Origin: Eubacterium sp. | GTDB taxonomy: Bacteria > Bacillota_A > Clostridia > Lachnospirales > Lachnospiraceae | Length of the DNA: 20,078 bases | NCBI GenBank assembly: GCA_024687845.1 | Contig: JAILEL010000323.1 | Location: 1-20,078 of the forward strand | Reading direction: 5' to 3' | Part shown: piece by piece, positions 1-7,254 of the stretch | Layout: each line of letters opens with the position of its first letter | How positions within the stretch are numbered: the stretch's first letter is position 1 | Translations under genes and position numbers: made by a program | The notes under the pieces: generated by a model | Seen by the model: the letters and a program-made list of their open reading frames with translations, nothing else | Databases searched by the model: none | Told to the model about the DNA's origin: nothing

Positions 1-1172
1 AAGTGGGAGATGAGCTTGAAGACCTGCTCGGCGGTGGCAGCGGCGTTGATACGGGCTGTGGCGCTATCCATAGATTCTTCAAGAGTGGATGGCCGCCTGA
101 CTATTGGAAAATATGCATCGACGTCTGGAAGGTCATCTCCATCGAAGCCGGCTGATACTGAACCGACAAGTGCGATAACTGGTTTTCCAAATACCTTAGC
201 TATATGGGCGATTCCTATTGGCGCTTTACCCATCATAGTCTGTTCATCAAGCTTTCCCTCACCTGTTACGACTATGTCTGCTTCACTGATATATTTTTTT
301 AGATTTGTTTCCTGAATCACTATTTTATTTCCAGCCTCAAGCTGTCCATCAAGAAAGTATTTGAAGGCAAATCCAAGTCCACCAGCAGCTCCACAGCCTG
401 GAAAGTCAGGATTGATTTCATAATCAAGCGTATCTGAGACCATTTGGCTGAAGTGTAACATCCATTTATCCATGATTGGTATCTCAGAGTTGAAAAGACC
501 CTTCTGAGGACCAAATACATTGCTTGCTCCATTTTCACCGCATAGAGGATTCTGAACATCACAGGCAATCTTGAAAGTACAGTCATAGAGGTCGTGGTTG
601 ATGTTACCTGGTGAGATAGAATCTATGAATTCGAGATCTGCTCCGGTCAGATAACCGTTGTCACCGGTGATAAGATTACCAGCTGAATCAAAGAAACGTA
701 CTCCAAGTGCCTGAAGCATTCCAATTCCAACATCATTTGTTGCACTTCCTCCGAGACCTATTATGAAGTTGCGACAGCCTTTGTGGATTGCATCATTTAT
801 CATTTCTCCAACACCATAAGTGGTGGTTTTATGTGGATCACGATCGATCTCAGGAATAAGAGTGAGCCCGGCTGCTGCGGATATTTCTATAATAGCCGTT
901 TTATGTATTGTTTCAGATTCGTCAGTCAGGTCAGCTATTCCATAGGTCGCAAGGATTTTAGTTCCAAGAGGACCTGTTACTTCGATATTTTCGAAACTTC
1001 CTCCCATGCCCATGGTGAGTGCATTTACAGTGCCTTCGCCTCCATCTGCCAATGGTTTTACTTCGTATTCAGCATCTGGAATGGCTCTCTTAAGCCCTTC
1101 AGCAGCTGCATTTCCAAAATCAATTGAAGAGAGGGAACCCTTCATTGAATCCATTACAAAAACTACCTTCAT
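1..1172 (-). CDS. glxK: Glycerate kinase (3' end cut by window edge)
   Basis: The minus strand reads open from an ATG at 1172-1170 to the window edge, about 390 residues. It shows the glycerate kinase (PF02595) signatures in order: a start close to the family's M-K-h-V-h-x-D-S-x-K-G-S, PLADGGEGT, IGLGGSATNDVG, GENGAS followed by VFGPQKG, GCGAAGGLG, VVTGEGKLDEQT and GKAPIGIA. The family phosphorylates D-glycerate with ATP, feeding glyoxylate, glucarate or serine catabolism into glycolysis, in the cytoplasm. Family members are about 375-385 residues and the last residues visible (EQVFKLIS) look like the usual C-terminus, so only a few residues and the stop should be missing. A GAAAGGGA ribosome site lies 7 bases before the ATG. 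Which carbon (2- or 3-phosphoglycerate) is modified cannot be read from sequence. It is divergent from the next gene and no pathway partner is visible. Confidence 0.93.
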   Translation of the reverse strand, partial: MKVVFVMDSMKGSLSSIDFGNAAAEGLKRAIPDAEYEVKPLADGGEGTVNALTMGMGGSFENIEVTGPLGTKILATYGIADLTDESETIHKTAIIEISAAAGLTLIPEIDRDPHKTTTYGVGEMINDAIHKGCRNFIIGLGGSATNDVGIGMLQALGVRFFDSAGNLITGDNGYLTGADLEFIDSISPGNINHDLYDCTFKIACDVQNPLCGENGASNVFGPQKGLFNSEIPIMDKWMLHFSQMVSDTLDYEINPDFPGCGAAGGLGFAFKYFLDGQLEAGNKIVIQETNLKKYISEADIVVTGEGKLDEQTMMGKAPIGIAHIAKVFGKPVIALVGSVSAGFDGDDLPDVDAYFPIVRRPSTLEESMDSATARINAAATAEQVFKLISH

Positions 1173-1322
1173 ATATGTGTCCCTTTCAATTTTATCAAGG
1201 TTTTTCCTTGTTGTTTTATCGGTATTATGCTATTTTATAAGTTGTTTTTGTGTTAATTATATTTGATTTTAAAGTTTAAAAAGTATGAATAGTAATATTA
1301 CTTTACAACCTAAAAGGAGCAT
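1173..1322. promoter_or_regulatory. Divergent intergenic region with a 12-bp palindrome
   Basis: This AT-rich gap separates the divergent glycerate kinase and Pce-like genes, so promoters for both should lie here. For the plus strand a weak candidate is TTGATT at 1263-1268 with TGAATA at 1286-1291 (17-base spacer). A perfect palindrome, AGTAATATTACT, sits at 1291-1302, next to that -10 and just before the ribosome site, where an operator could act. For the minus strand I see only AT-rich hexamers with no convincing -35/-10 pair. The promoter assignments are inference. Confidence 0.3.
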
Positions 1323-3434
1323 ATGCAAGTGAAACTCAAATTATTTACTACACGTGTATTAGCTATATTTATTTTTTTTGCAGCTGTTTTTTCTTCATAT
1401 AATATAAATGTACAGGCCAAGGGAAAGGGCATTTTATACTATAATCCTGATGCATCACATAGGTATGAGGATAGTGGAGAATCTGATTCCTACAGTCCTG
1501 AGGATGAAGTTGGAATGACGTTATCTGAAAATGGAAATGATATTACAGATATGTCTGATAAAAATGATTCTCAGAATGAAGCGGGGACTGTAAACTCAGG
1601 GGCAAAATCTGGAAAGAATAAATCAACCAGTAAGAATTCTTCTTCCCCAAAGAAGGTATCTGAATCCAGTCAGCATGACAGCTATGAACTTACAAGAGAT
1701 GACGACAGAATACATTATATTAAGCTAAATGGTCATACAACTCAGAGTAGTGATGCCATAGTTATAGAAAGCAATGGTCATTTTGGGCTTATCGATTCAT
1801 CAAATAAAAGTGACGATATACAGTATGGAATAAAGATAGCTAACACCGCTTCGGGAAAACAAGTGCTTAAGTATCTGAATGCATTAGGTGTTACGCATCT
1901 GGATTTTGTGCTTTCTACACACTCACATTCAGATCATAATGGAGGATTTCCCGAAATCGCTTATTCCTTCCTTGATGAGACACATACTATTATTACAGAT
2001 AAAGTAGATTATATTTCTTATGAGTCTGGAGAAGAGGAACAGAAAGAATATCCAAGAGAAGAGTTATCTGAATATTCATATGCAAGTATTATTGATGAAA
2101 ATACAACGTATATAGTAAAGGGATATATAGATAATAGTAGAGAAGAGGAAATGTACAACAATAAGGCGTATTATAATGACGCTATGGGTGCAATGCAAAG
2201 AACTAACATTTTGAAGGTCAATAACCCTTCAAATAAATCATTGAAAAAGCTTGGAGCTAAAAAGAAAACTCATGTATCAAGCAAATTGGATGATGAGATA
2301 TGCTTTAAGTTTGGTGATTTTAATATCTCTCTTTACAATCTATATCGTCGTTCGAACACTGATGAAAATGCTAATTCTATCGTGACATATGTTGAGAAAA
2401 ATGGTGTAAAGACAGTATTGCTTGCAGATATTGATGTCTATAATAATACCGAACAGAAAATTGCCAAGGCAATCGTAAAACAGCATGGCAGAATAAATGT
2501 AATAAAGGTTGGTCATCATGGATATTTTCGTTCGACAAGCAGAGAGCTTCTGGATAGATTTAATGCGAAAATAGCTATTGTCAGTACCTGCAACTCCAAT
2601 ATGGCTGATTATAGCCCGTTTTATGGTTATCTCAAATCTAAAGGTGCGTATCTTTACAGAACTATGGATCAGAGCAGTGATTCTATTGTTCAGGAGATGA
2701 CAGATAAGTCGTCTATAATGGCGGGTGTTATATTAGCTGATCAGGATGTTGTATTAAAAAGAGAAACTGAAATAAAAACTGAGAATTTCATTTCACATGC
2801 TGATGATAAAACAATTAATACAGTGGTGACTACTACTGATGAGAAAAAAATAGTTGCTGATACATGGCTCAATGTAGAAGACAGCGCCATTATGTGGACG
2901 CAGAAAAAAGGAATAAACCAGTGGTCTAAATGGTACACGCAGTATAATGAATACGAATGGGTGTTTGTGAATAAAGACGGAACCAATAAGACAGGCTGGA
3001 ATAAAATAAGGGGATACTGGTACGAATTTAATGAGTCAGGAATAATGAAAACCGGCTGGACCACGAAAAAAGGCAAAAAGGTATATCTGCTGGATAAAAC
3101 CTATATGAACAGACCGAAGGGTTCAATGATAGTGGGCTGGTATTTCAGTGGTGATGACATTTACTATTTTAAAGCTGATGGAGAAGCTCATACAGGCTGG
3201 ATGAATTATCAGGGCTCCTGGTATTATTTCAAAGCTGGAGTGGCTGTGAGAGGCGCATGGCAACGTATCAGTGACCAGCATTATTACTTTGATGTGGATG
3301 GTAAAATGAAAACAGGCTGGCTGAATCTTGGAGGTAAATGGTATTTCCTTGAGAAAAGCGGAGCTATGGTGACAGGAGACAAGATTATAGAAGGCAAGGC
3401 ATATCATTTTACTGATGATGGAGTACTGCAGTAA
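1323..3434 (+). CDS. Secreted metallo-beta-lactamase-fold protein with choline-binding-type repeats (Pce/CbpE-like)
   Basis: The 703-residue product has four parts. Residues 1-32 form a signal peptide (KLK start, hydrophobic core, VQA-KG cleavage site). Residues 33-125 are a Ser/Asn/Asp/Lys-rich linker. A metallo-beta-lactamase domain spans roughly 130-470. About six aromatic cell-wall-binding repeats (GW...WYYF...G) fill 545-703. Zinc-site motifs are THSHSDH (H200, H202, D204, H205), an Asp in LLADID near 369, and VGHHG (H398, H399). An ESNGHFGLID stretch before the metal motif recalls pneumococcal Pce, which removes phosphorylcholine from teichoic acid and has the same catalytic-plus-repeat layout. 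By analogy it is a surface hydrolase held non-covalently on the wall; the substrate is unproven. A ComEC-like nuclease-family relative is the alternative. AAGGAG lies only 3 bases before the ATG, so the in-frame GTG at 1329 may be the real start. Confidence 0.85.
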   Translation: MQVKLKLFTTRVLAIFIFFAAVFSSYNINVQAKGKGILYYNPDASHRYEDSGESDSYSPEDEVGMTLSENGNDITDMSDKNDSQNEAGTVNSGAKSGKNKSTSKNSSSPKKVSESSQHDSYELTRDDDRIHYIKLNGHTTQSSDAIVIESNGHFGLIDSSNKSDDIQYGIKIANTASGKQVLKYLNALGVTHLDFVLSTHSHSDHNGGFPEIAYSFLDETHTIITDKVDYISYESGEEEQKEYPREELSEYSYASIIDENTTYIVKGYIDNSREEEMYNNKAYYNDAMGAMQRTNILKVNNPSNKSLKKLGAKKKTHVSSKLDDEICFKFGDFNISLYNLYRRSNTDENANSIVTYVEKNGVKTVLLADIDVYNNTEQKIAKAIVKQHGRINVIKVGHHGYFRSTSRELLDRFNAKIAIVSTCNSNMADYSPFYGYLKSKGAYLYRTMDQSSDSIVQEMTDKSSIMAGVILADQDVVLKRETEIKTENFISHADDKTINTVVTTTDEKKIVADTWLNVEDSAIMWTQKKGINQWSKWYTQYNEYEWVFVNKDGTNKTGWNKIRGYWYEFNESGIMKTGWTTKKGKKVYLLDKTYMNRPKGSMIVGWYFSGDDIYYFKADGEAHTGWMNYQGSWYYFKAGVAVRGAWQRISDQHYYFDVDGKMKTGWLNLGGKWYFLEKSGAMVTGDKIIEGKAYHFTDDGVLQ

Positions 3435-3468
3435 TGCGAACCTAAGAGCGTTCGCTAAATGCTTGACT

Positions 3469-3498
3469 TTGAACAGTATTTGTGTAATCATGGATACT
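3469..3498 (+). promoter_or_regulatory. Candidate promoter of the amino acid ABC importer
   Basis: TTGAAC at 3469-3474 and GATACT at 3493-3498 are 18 bases apart and match the sigma-A consensus at 4 of 6 positions each. An overlapping TTGACT at 3463 is a better -35 but has no good -10 at the right distance. It lies about 40 bases before the permease start. The call is weak and rests on position as much as on sequence. Confidence 0.3.
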
Positions 3499-3535
3499 AT
3501 TCATAACTGATATTTAATATAAGGAATATAATATT

Positions 3536-4234
3536 ATGGTTTTATCAAGTGGCTGGTTCGGCGAAATGGCGGATCTGTTTGAAAAATGTTTTATAAAGGA
3601 AGATAGATATAAACTTCTCCTTAGTGGTATTGGAGTAACTGTTAAGGTTTCTCTTCTTGCGGCTGCGATGGGACTTCTTATTGGTTTTTTCATTGCACTG
3701 ATGAATCTGTCTAAGAAAAAAGGACTGAATTTAATTGGTAAGGTCTATACGGATATTATCAGAGGAACTCCATCTGTAACGCAGCTTATGATTATTTATT
3801 TTGTTGTATTTGCAACAGTAGACTGGCCTAAATGGATAATTGCAGCGATTGCATTTTCTATTAATTCAGGTGCTTATGTATCTGAAATTATTAGAGCGGG
3901 CATTCTGTCTATTGATAAGGGACAGACTGAGGCAGGACGTTCATTGGGACTGAGCAAGAGCCAGACCATGAATTTTATTATTCTTCCTCAAGCGATAAAA
4001 AACATATTTCCTGCAATGTGTAATGAGTTTATTACACTTATTAAGGAAACTGCAATAGTCGGTTATGTTGGTCTTGTAGATATTCAGAAGGCCGGTGACT
4101 TTATTAAGAGTGCTACTTATGAGGCATTTATGCCACTTATAGCAACTGCTATTATTTATTTTGTTATTATCAAGGGACTGACACTTTCTCTTGGAGTTAT
4201 TGAAAAGAAACTCAGAAAATCAGATGTCCGTTAG
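3536..4234 (+). CDS. Polar amino acid ABC transporter permease (HisM/GlnP family)
   Basis: This is a 232-residue inner-membrane permease of the histidine/glutamine/glutamate family (BPD_transp_1). It opens with an amphipathic stretch and has about five membrane segments. The motif GTPSVTQL after the second segment and the cytoplasmic EAA loop ([13 protein letters not shown], then ILPQAIKN) are diagnostic; the EAA loop docks on the ATPase. AIVGYVGL and the following helix complete the family pattern. It probably works as a homodimer, since only one permease gene is present. Start: AAGGA lies 10 bases before ATG 3536; the next in-frame ATG at 3566 has no ribosome site. The ATPase gene begins 16 bases after its stop. 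Substrate class is inferred from family only; glutamine, glutamate, cystine or arginine are all possible. Confidence 0.93.
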   Translation: MVLSSGWFGEMADLFEKCFIKEDRYKLLLSGIGVTVKVSLLAAAMGLLIGFFIALMNLSKKKGLNLIGKVYTDIIRGTPSVTQLMIIYFVVFATVDWPKWIIAAIAFSINSGAYVSEIIRAGILSIDKGQTEAGRSLGLSKSQTMNFIILPQAIKNIFPAMCNEFITLIKETAIVGYVGLVDIQKAGDFIKSATYEAFMPLIATAIIYFVIIKGLTLSLGVIEKKLRKSDVR

Positions 4235-4250
4235 GAGGTTAAATGGTCGA

Positions 4251-4973
4251 ATGATTGCAGTAAAAGATCTTCATAAAAGCTTTAATGGAACTGAAGTTCT
4301 GAAGGGAATCGAAGAAGAGATAAATGATGGCGAGGTTGTAGTTGTGATCGGACCATCCGGTTCAGGAAAAAGCACATTTTTAAGATGCCTTAATCTATTA
4401 GAAAAACCAGATTCCGGAGAAATATGGGTTGATAATGAGCAGATTAATACAAACAAAGTGAATAAAAATCATGTCAGAGAGAAGATGGGAATGGTTTTTC
4501 AGCATTTTAATCTGTTTCCACATCTGACTGTTAAGAAAAATATAACGCTTGCTCCAGTTAAACTTAAGAAAATGACTCCTGCTGAGGCAGATAAAAAAGC
4601 TATGGAGCTTCTTAAAATAGTTGGGCTTGAGGATAAAGCAGATGTTTATCCAAAACAGTTATCGGGTGGACAGCAGCAGCGTATTGCAATTGCCAGATCC
4701 CTTGCAATGGAGCCGGAAATAATGCTCTTTGATGAACCGACTTCTGCGCTTGATCCTGAAATGGTTGGTGAGGTTTTGGATGTTATGAAGAATCTTGCCA
4801 AAAGCGGAATGACGATGGTTGTAGTAACTCATGAAATGGGATTTGCAAGAGAGGTTGCGACTAGAATTCTTTTCATGGATGAAGGTCAGATAATCGAAAA
4901 GGGTTCACCAATGGATATATTTGACAGTCCGCAGAATGACAGAACCAGAAGCTTTCTTAGTAAGGTGCTATAA
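4251..4973 (+). CDS. Polar amino acid ABC transporter ATP-binding protein (GlnQ/HisP family)
   Basis: This 240-residue cytoplasmic ATPase powers the adjacent permease. It shows Walker [10 protein letters not shown] (34-42), Q-loop [13 protein letters not shown], signature [16 protein letters not shown], Walker [14 protein letters not shown] and switch histidine [10 protein letters not shown], which are typical of the polar amino acid importers. The frame stays open back to 4191 inside the permease gene, but family members start MI-x-V-x-x-L-x-K-S-F, which matches ATG 4251. AGGAGG at 4233-4238 overlaps the permease stop and is 12 bases from this ATG, a rather long spacing. A closer out-of-frame ATG at 4243 opens a three-codon ORF ending in an ATGA overlap with the real start, so reinitiation is possible. 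Confidence 0.94.
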   Translation: MIAVKDLHKSFNGTEVLKGIEEEINDGEVVVVIGPSGSGKSTFLRCLNLLEKPDSGEIWVDNEQINTNKVNKNHVREKMGMVFQHFNLFPHLTVKKNITLAPVKLKKMTPAEADKKAMELLKIVGLEDKADVYPKQLSGGQQQRIAIARSLAMEPEIMLFDEPTSALDPEMVGEVLDVMKNLAKSGMTMVVVTHEMGFAREVATRILFMDEGQIIEKGSPMDIFDSPQNDRTRSFLSKVL

Positions 4974-4977
4974 AGCG

Positions 4978-5013
4978 AGATATTATTTTATAAATAATCG
5001 GATAATAATATCT
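4978..5013 (+). other. Intra-operon stem-loop
   Basis: AGATATTATT at 4978-4987 is exactly complementary to AATAATATCT at 5004-5013, giving a 10-bp AT-rich stem with a 16-base loop. It lies between the ATPase and binding-protein genes and has no U-tract, so it does not look like a terminator. In importer operons such structures often mark RNA processing or stability boundaries that let the binding protein outnumber the membrane parts; that role is inferred here. Confidence 0.45.
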
Positions 5014-5060
5014 GATTTAAGCCATCAATATGGCAATATATTAAGAGGAGAGGCTAAAAA

Positions 5061-5843
5061 ATGAGGAGAATTAAGAAAATAGCAGTAACTTTACTTGCAT
5101 CAGCTATGCTTGTAGCATCGCTTACAGGTTGTGGTGGAAAGAAAAATGATAGTAACAAAATTGTTTTTGGTACTAATGCAGAGTTTCCACCATTTGAATA
5201 CGTTGCAGGAACAGGTACCATTGGCGAGTATGATGGAATTGATATAGCAATAGCTGATAAAATCTCTAAGGATATTGGAAAAGAAGCAGAAATTAATAAT
5301 ATGGAGTTTGATTCACTTCTTCTTGCACTTCAGAATGGTCAGGTTGATGCTGTTATCGCAGGAATGACTATTACTGATGAAAGAAAGGAAGCAGTTGATT
5401 TTTCGAAGCCTTACTATACTGCTACTCAGGTTATGATAGTTAAGGAAGACAGCGACATTAAGACAGCTGCTGACATGAAGGATAAGAAGATTGTTGTAGT
5501 TCAGGGATATACAGGTGAAATCTGTGTACAGGATATGGGCTTTGAATATCAGACTTTCAAGAAGGGTTCAGAGACCATCCTTGAGCTGGTTAATGGCAAA
5601 TGTGACGTAGTAGTTATTGATTCAGCAACTGCTAAGAAATATGTTGCTGACAATGCAGGGCTTAAGATAGTTGAAGATCCATCTGCATTTGAGGCAGAAG
5701 AATATGGTATTGCAGTAAAGAAGGGGAATACAGAGCTTCTTAATCAGATAAATGATTCAATTCAGAAGATGTTAGATGATGGAACTATTTCAGATATTTC
5801 TGCTACATATCTTGATAAAGATACATCAGGTGAAGAAGAATAG
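5061..5843 (+). CDS. Amino acid ABC transporter substrate-binding lipoprotein (SBP family 3)
   Basis: This 260-residue extracellular receptor belongs to solute-binding family 3 (PF00497). Residues 1-23 are a lipoprotein signal with lipobox LTGC, so Cys24 is lipidated and anchors the protein outside the membrane. The first lobe begins IVFGTNAEFPPFEY; the family signature reads G-x-D-I-A-I, then AGMTITDERKEAVDFSKPYY, where the Thr and Arg normally hold the amino acid backbone. The second lobe contains VVQGYTGE and VVIDSATAKKYV, and the EEYGIAVKKGN strand is also typical. An AGAGGAGAGG ribosome site precedes ATG 5061. It is the third gene of the importer unit, an unusual order since the binding protein often comes first. 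The ligand cannot be fixed from sequence. Confidence 0.94.
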   Translation: MRRIKKIAVTLLASAMLVASLTGCGGKKNDSNKIVFGTNAEFPPFEYVAGTGTIGEYDGIDIAIADKISKDIGKEAEINNMEFDSLLLALQNGQVDAVIAGMTITDERKEAVDFSKPYYTATQVMIVKEDSDIKTAADMKDKKIVVVQGYTGEICVQDMGFEYQTFKKGSETILELVNGKCDVVVIDSATAKKYVADNAGLKIVEDPSAFEAEEYGIAVKKGNTELLNQINDSIQKMLDDGTISDISATYLDKDTSGEEE

Positions 5844-5905
5844 GAAGATATGAGACAGGTAACTATTCTAAAAAAGTGCTTAGTATCAGGAAAGAGGATT
5901 CTTGA

Positions 5906-6679
5906 ATGAATGATAAATATGCCGTAGTAACCGGAGCTAGTAGTGGACTTGGCTTTGAATTTGCAAAACAGTTGTCCAATATGGGATACAAAGTGGTTCT
6001 GGTGGCGAGGCGAAGAAATAAACTGGAACAGGTTCAGAAAATTCTGAAAACTGAAAGTATCGTTATCGAAGCAGATCTTCGAGAACTCAAGGAATGCGTA
6101 GGAGTAATGGATGAAATCCAGGACCTGGATGTTGAGGTGTTTATCAATAATGCAGGCTTTGGAGATTGTGGTATATTCTATCAGACGGATATCAATAAGG
6201 ATATCGATATGATAGATGTTAACATCAGGGCGGTGCATCTGTTTACGAAAATGATGCTGCAGAAGTTGAAGTCGCGTGTCAGTGGTGGATATGTTTTAAA
6301 TGTTGCATCATCTGCAGGGCTTTTTCCAGGTGGCCCTTATATGGCAACCTATTATGCAACAAAGGCATATGTTACAAGTCTTACGCAGGCGCTTGCCAGA
6401 GAACTGAAGGAACAGCAGAGTGAAACTTATATTGGGGCTTTATGTCCGGGACCTGTTGATACTGAATTTAATGATGTGGCAGATGTGGAATTCGCACTTA
6501 AGGGTATAAGTCCTAAAAAATGTGTGAGCTATGCACTTGACCAGATGTTTAAACATAGGAAGGTTATAATAGTTCCTACTTTAAGAATGAAGGCTGCTGT
6601 ATTTGGAACCAGGCTTCTGCCAAGAAGTCAGGTGGTAGCACTTACTGCGGGACAGCAGAAAAAGAAGAAAAGGCTTTAA
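5906..6679 (+). CDS. Short-chain dehydrogenase/reductase (SDR), NAD(P)-dependent
   Basis: This 257-residue classical SDR has the cofactor motif TGASSGLG (9-16), NNAG (81-84), the catalytic Ser in VASSAG (about 135-136), YxxxK (Y149, K153) and a PGPVDTEF segment after the active site. The basic pair in VARRR (after beta-2) suggests NADP(H) rather than NAD(H). The substrate is unknown; close family members act on keto acids, sugars or fatty acyl chains. The C-terminus is very basic (QQKKKKRL). GAGG lies 8 bases before ATG 5906. It follows the binding-protein gene by 62 bases with no terminator between, so it is probably co-transcribed with the importer, though a functional link is not evident. 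Confidence 0.9.
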   Translation: MNDKYAVVTGASSGLGFEFAKQLSNMGYKVVLVARRRNKLEQVQKILKTESIVIEADLRELKECVGVMDEIQDLDVEVFINNAGFGDCGIFYQTDINKDIDMIDVNIRAVHLFTKMMLQKLKSRVSGGYVLNVASSAGLFPGGPYMATYYATKAYVTSLTQALARELKEQQSETYIGALCPGPVDTEFNDVADVEFALKGISPKKCVSYALDQMFKHRKVIIVPTLRMKAAVFGTRLLPRSQVVALTAGQQKKKKRL

Positions 6680-6690
6680 ACAATAATAAG

Positions 6691-6730
6691 ATGTGGGTGT
6701 TAAAAGTACCTTTTGACACTTATGTCATAA
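6691..6730. repeat. Left copy of an inverted, self-palindromic repeat
   Basis: The core GTGTTAAAAG / CTTTTGACAC (6697-6706 and 6710-6719, loop TAC) forms a 10-bp hairpin with one G-U pair. The whole 40-base segment matches the reverse complement of 7040-7080 at about 35 of 41 aligned positions. It lies just after the SDR gene and just before the thrS promoter. It could be one end of a MITE-like element or a bidirectional stop for the SDR transcript, although no U-tract follows. Confidence 0.65.
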
Positions 6731-6738
6731 TAAAACTC

Positions 6739-6767
6739 TTTACATAGTTTTAGTCAGATGTTAGAAT
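6739..6767 (+). promoter_or_regulatory. Sigma-A type promoter of the thrS leader
   Basis: TTTACA at 6739-6744 and TAGAAT at 6762-6767 are separated by exactly 17 bases and match the consensus at 5 of 6 positions each. Transcription should start near 6774, about 40 bases before the T-box stem I begins. Confidence 0.75.
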
Positions 6768-7039
6768 ATGTCCTTAAGATATGACTTTATAGCTTTTTGT
6801 AAAGGAAATAAACTTAAACCGCTGAAGAGATCAGTAGGATATTACAATATACTTTAAGTATATCTTTATACTATTTGACAGAGAGGAATGTGGTGGCTGA
6901 GAGCATTCTGGAATAGTTAGTAATATCTGAATACTAACTCCGAGGGACTTTGAATAGTGAGATATGTTAATTCATTTTAGTTGAAATGACATATGAACAT
7001 GAAAAAAGTACGGTGATTCCGTTATAATCATTTAAGAGG

Positions 7040-7080
7040 TTATGTCATATGGTGTCAAAAGGTACTTTTGACATCCGCAT
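7040..7080. repeat. Right copy of the inverted palindromic repeat, inside the T-box leader
   Basis: TGTCAAAAG (7053-7061) and CTTTTGACA (7065-7073) form a 9-bp stem, extended to 11 bp by one G-U and one G-C pair, with loop GTA. As a reverse complement the segment aligns with 6691-6730 with one gap and five mismatches. It lies between stem III and the antiterminator, where T-box leaders normally have only a short linker. It should fold as a hairpin in the leader RNA. Confidence 0.7.
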
Positions 7081-7132
7081 TATGAATATAAGCAGGACAT
7101 GACAATTAGGGTGGAACCGCGTGATATTACGT

Positions 7133-7170
7133 CCCTTGCACTGTGATTTGCAGTGTAAGGGAATTTTTTT
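7133..7170 (+). terminator. T-box-controlled intrinsic terminator
   Basis: CCCTTGCACTG (7133-7143) pairs with CAGTGTAAGGG (7151-7161) in an 11-bp stem with one G-U pair, followed by AATTTTTTT. It begins 11 bases after the T-box sequence and is the competitor of the antiterminator. Confidence 0.9.
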
Positions 7171-7254
7171 AAATTTAAAAATGATGAAATGTTGATGAAG
7201 ACATCTGTTAATTTATTAAAGTGCAGATTGTCTAAGACAGAGGAGGACAAAAAA

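Larger units (their letters stand above)
6774..7170 (+). promoter_or_regulatory. T-box leader for thrS, specifier ACU (threonine)
   Basis: T-box elements are in the RF00230 order: AGTA (6833-6836, specifier-loop 5' side), CAGAGAG (6879-6885) and GGTGGCTGAGAG (6892-6903) of the distal stem I, enclosed by a GAATG/CATTC helix. The 3' specifier side follows: TGAAT, ACT, AACTCCGAG, placing the specifier codon ACU (Thr) at 6933-6935. A stem II-like hairpin (CATTT/AAATG) lies near 6972-6986 and a stem III ACGG/CCGT at 7010-7022. The T-box sequence AGGGTGGAACCGCG is at 7108-7121, followed by the terminator. Uncharged tRNA-Thr should stabilise the antiterminator and switch thrS on. The 85-base gap between stem III and the T-box sequence is unusual and holds the right repeat copy. 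The start is estimated from the promoter. Confidence 0.93.

Noticed and set aside
1..1266. Several plus- and minus-strand open frames of 86-114 codons over the first 1.2 kb
   Set aside because: They lie over the long minus-strand glycerate kinase frame, which carries all family motifs; they lack ribosome sites and sensible protein composition.
3436..3455. GCGAAC/GTTCGC hairpin after the Pce-like gene as a terminator
   Set aside because: The 6-bp stem has no following T-run; the evidence is too weak to call it a terminator.
4191..4250. Upstream ATGs (4191, 4224) as start of the ABC ATPase
   Set aside because: They lie inside the permease gene, lack ribosome sites and would add residues not seen in this family; ATG 4251 matches the family N-terminus.
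6691..7080. Complete insertion sequence between the inverted repeats
   Set aside because: No transposase frame is present in the 390 bp and no clear target-site duplication flanks it; only the ends look element-like.
7189..7254. In-frame N-terminal extension of thrS as a shortened TGS domain
   Set aside because: The 22 codons do not resemble TGS, have no ribosome site, and begin only about 20 bases after the T-box terminator.
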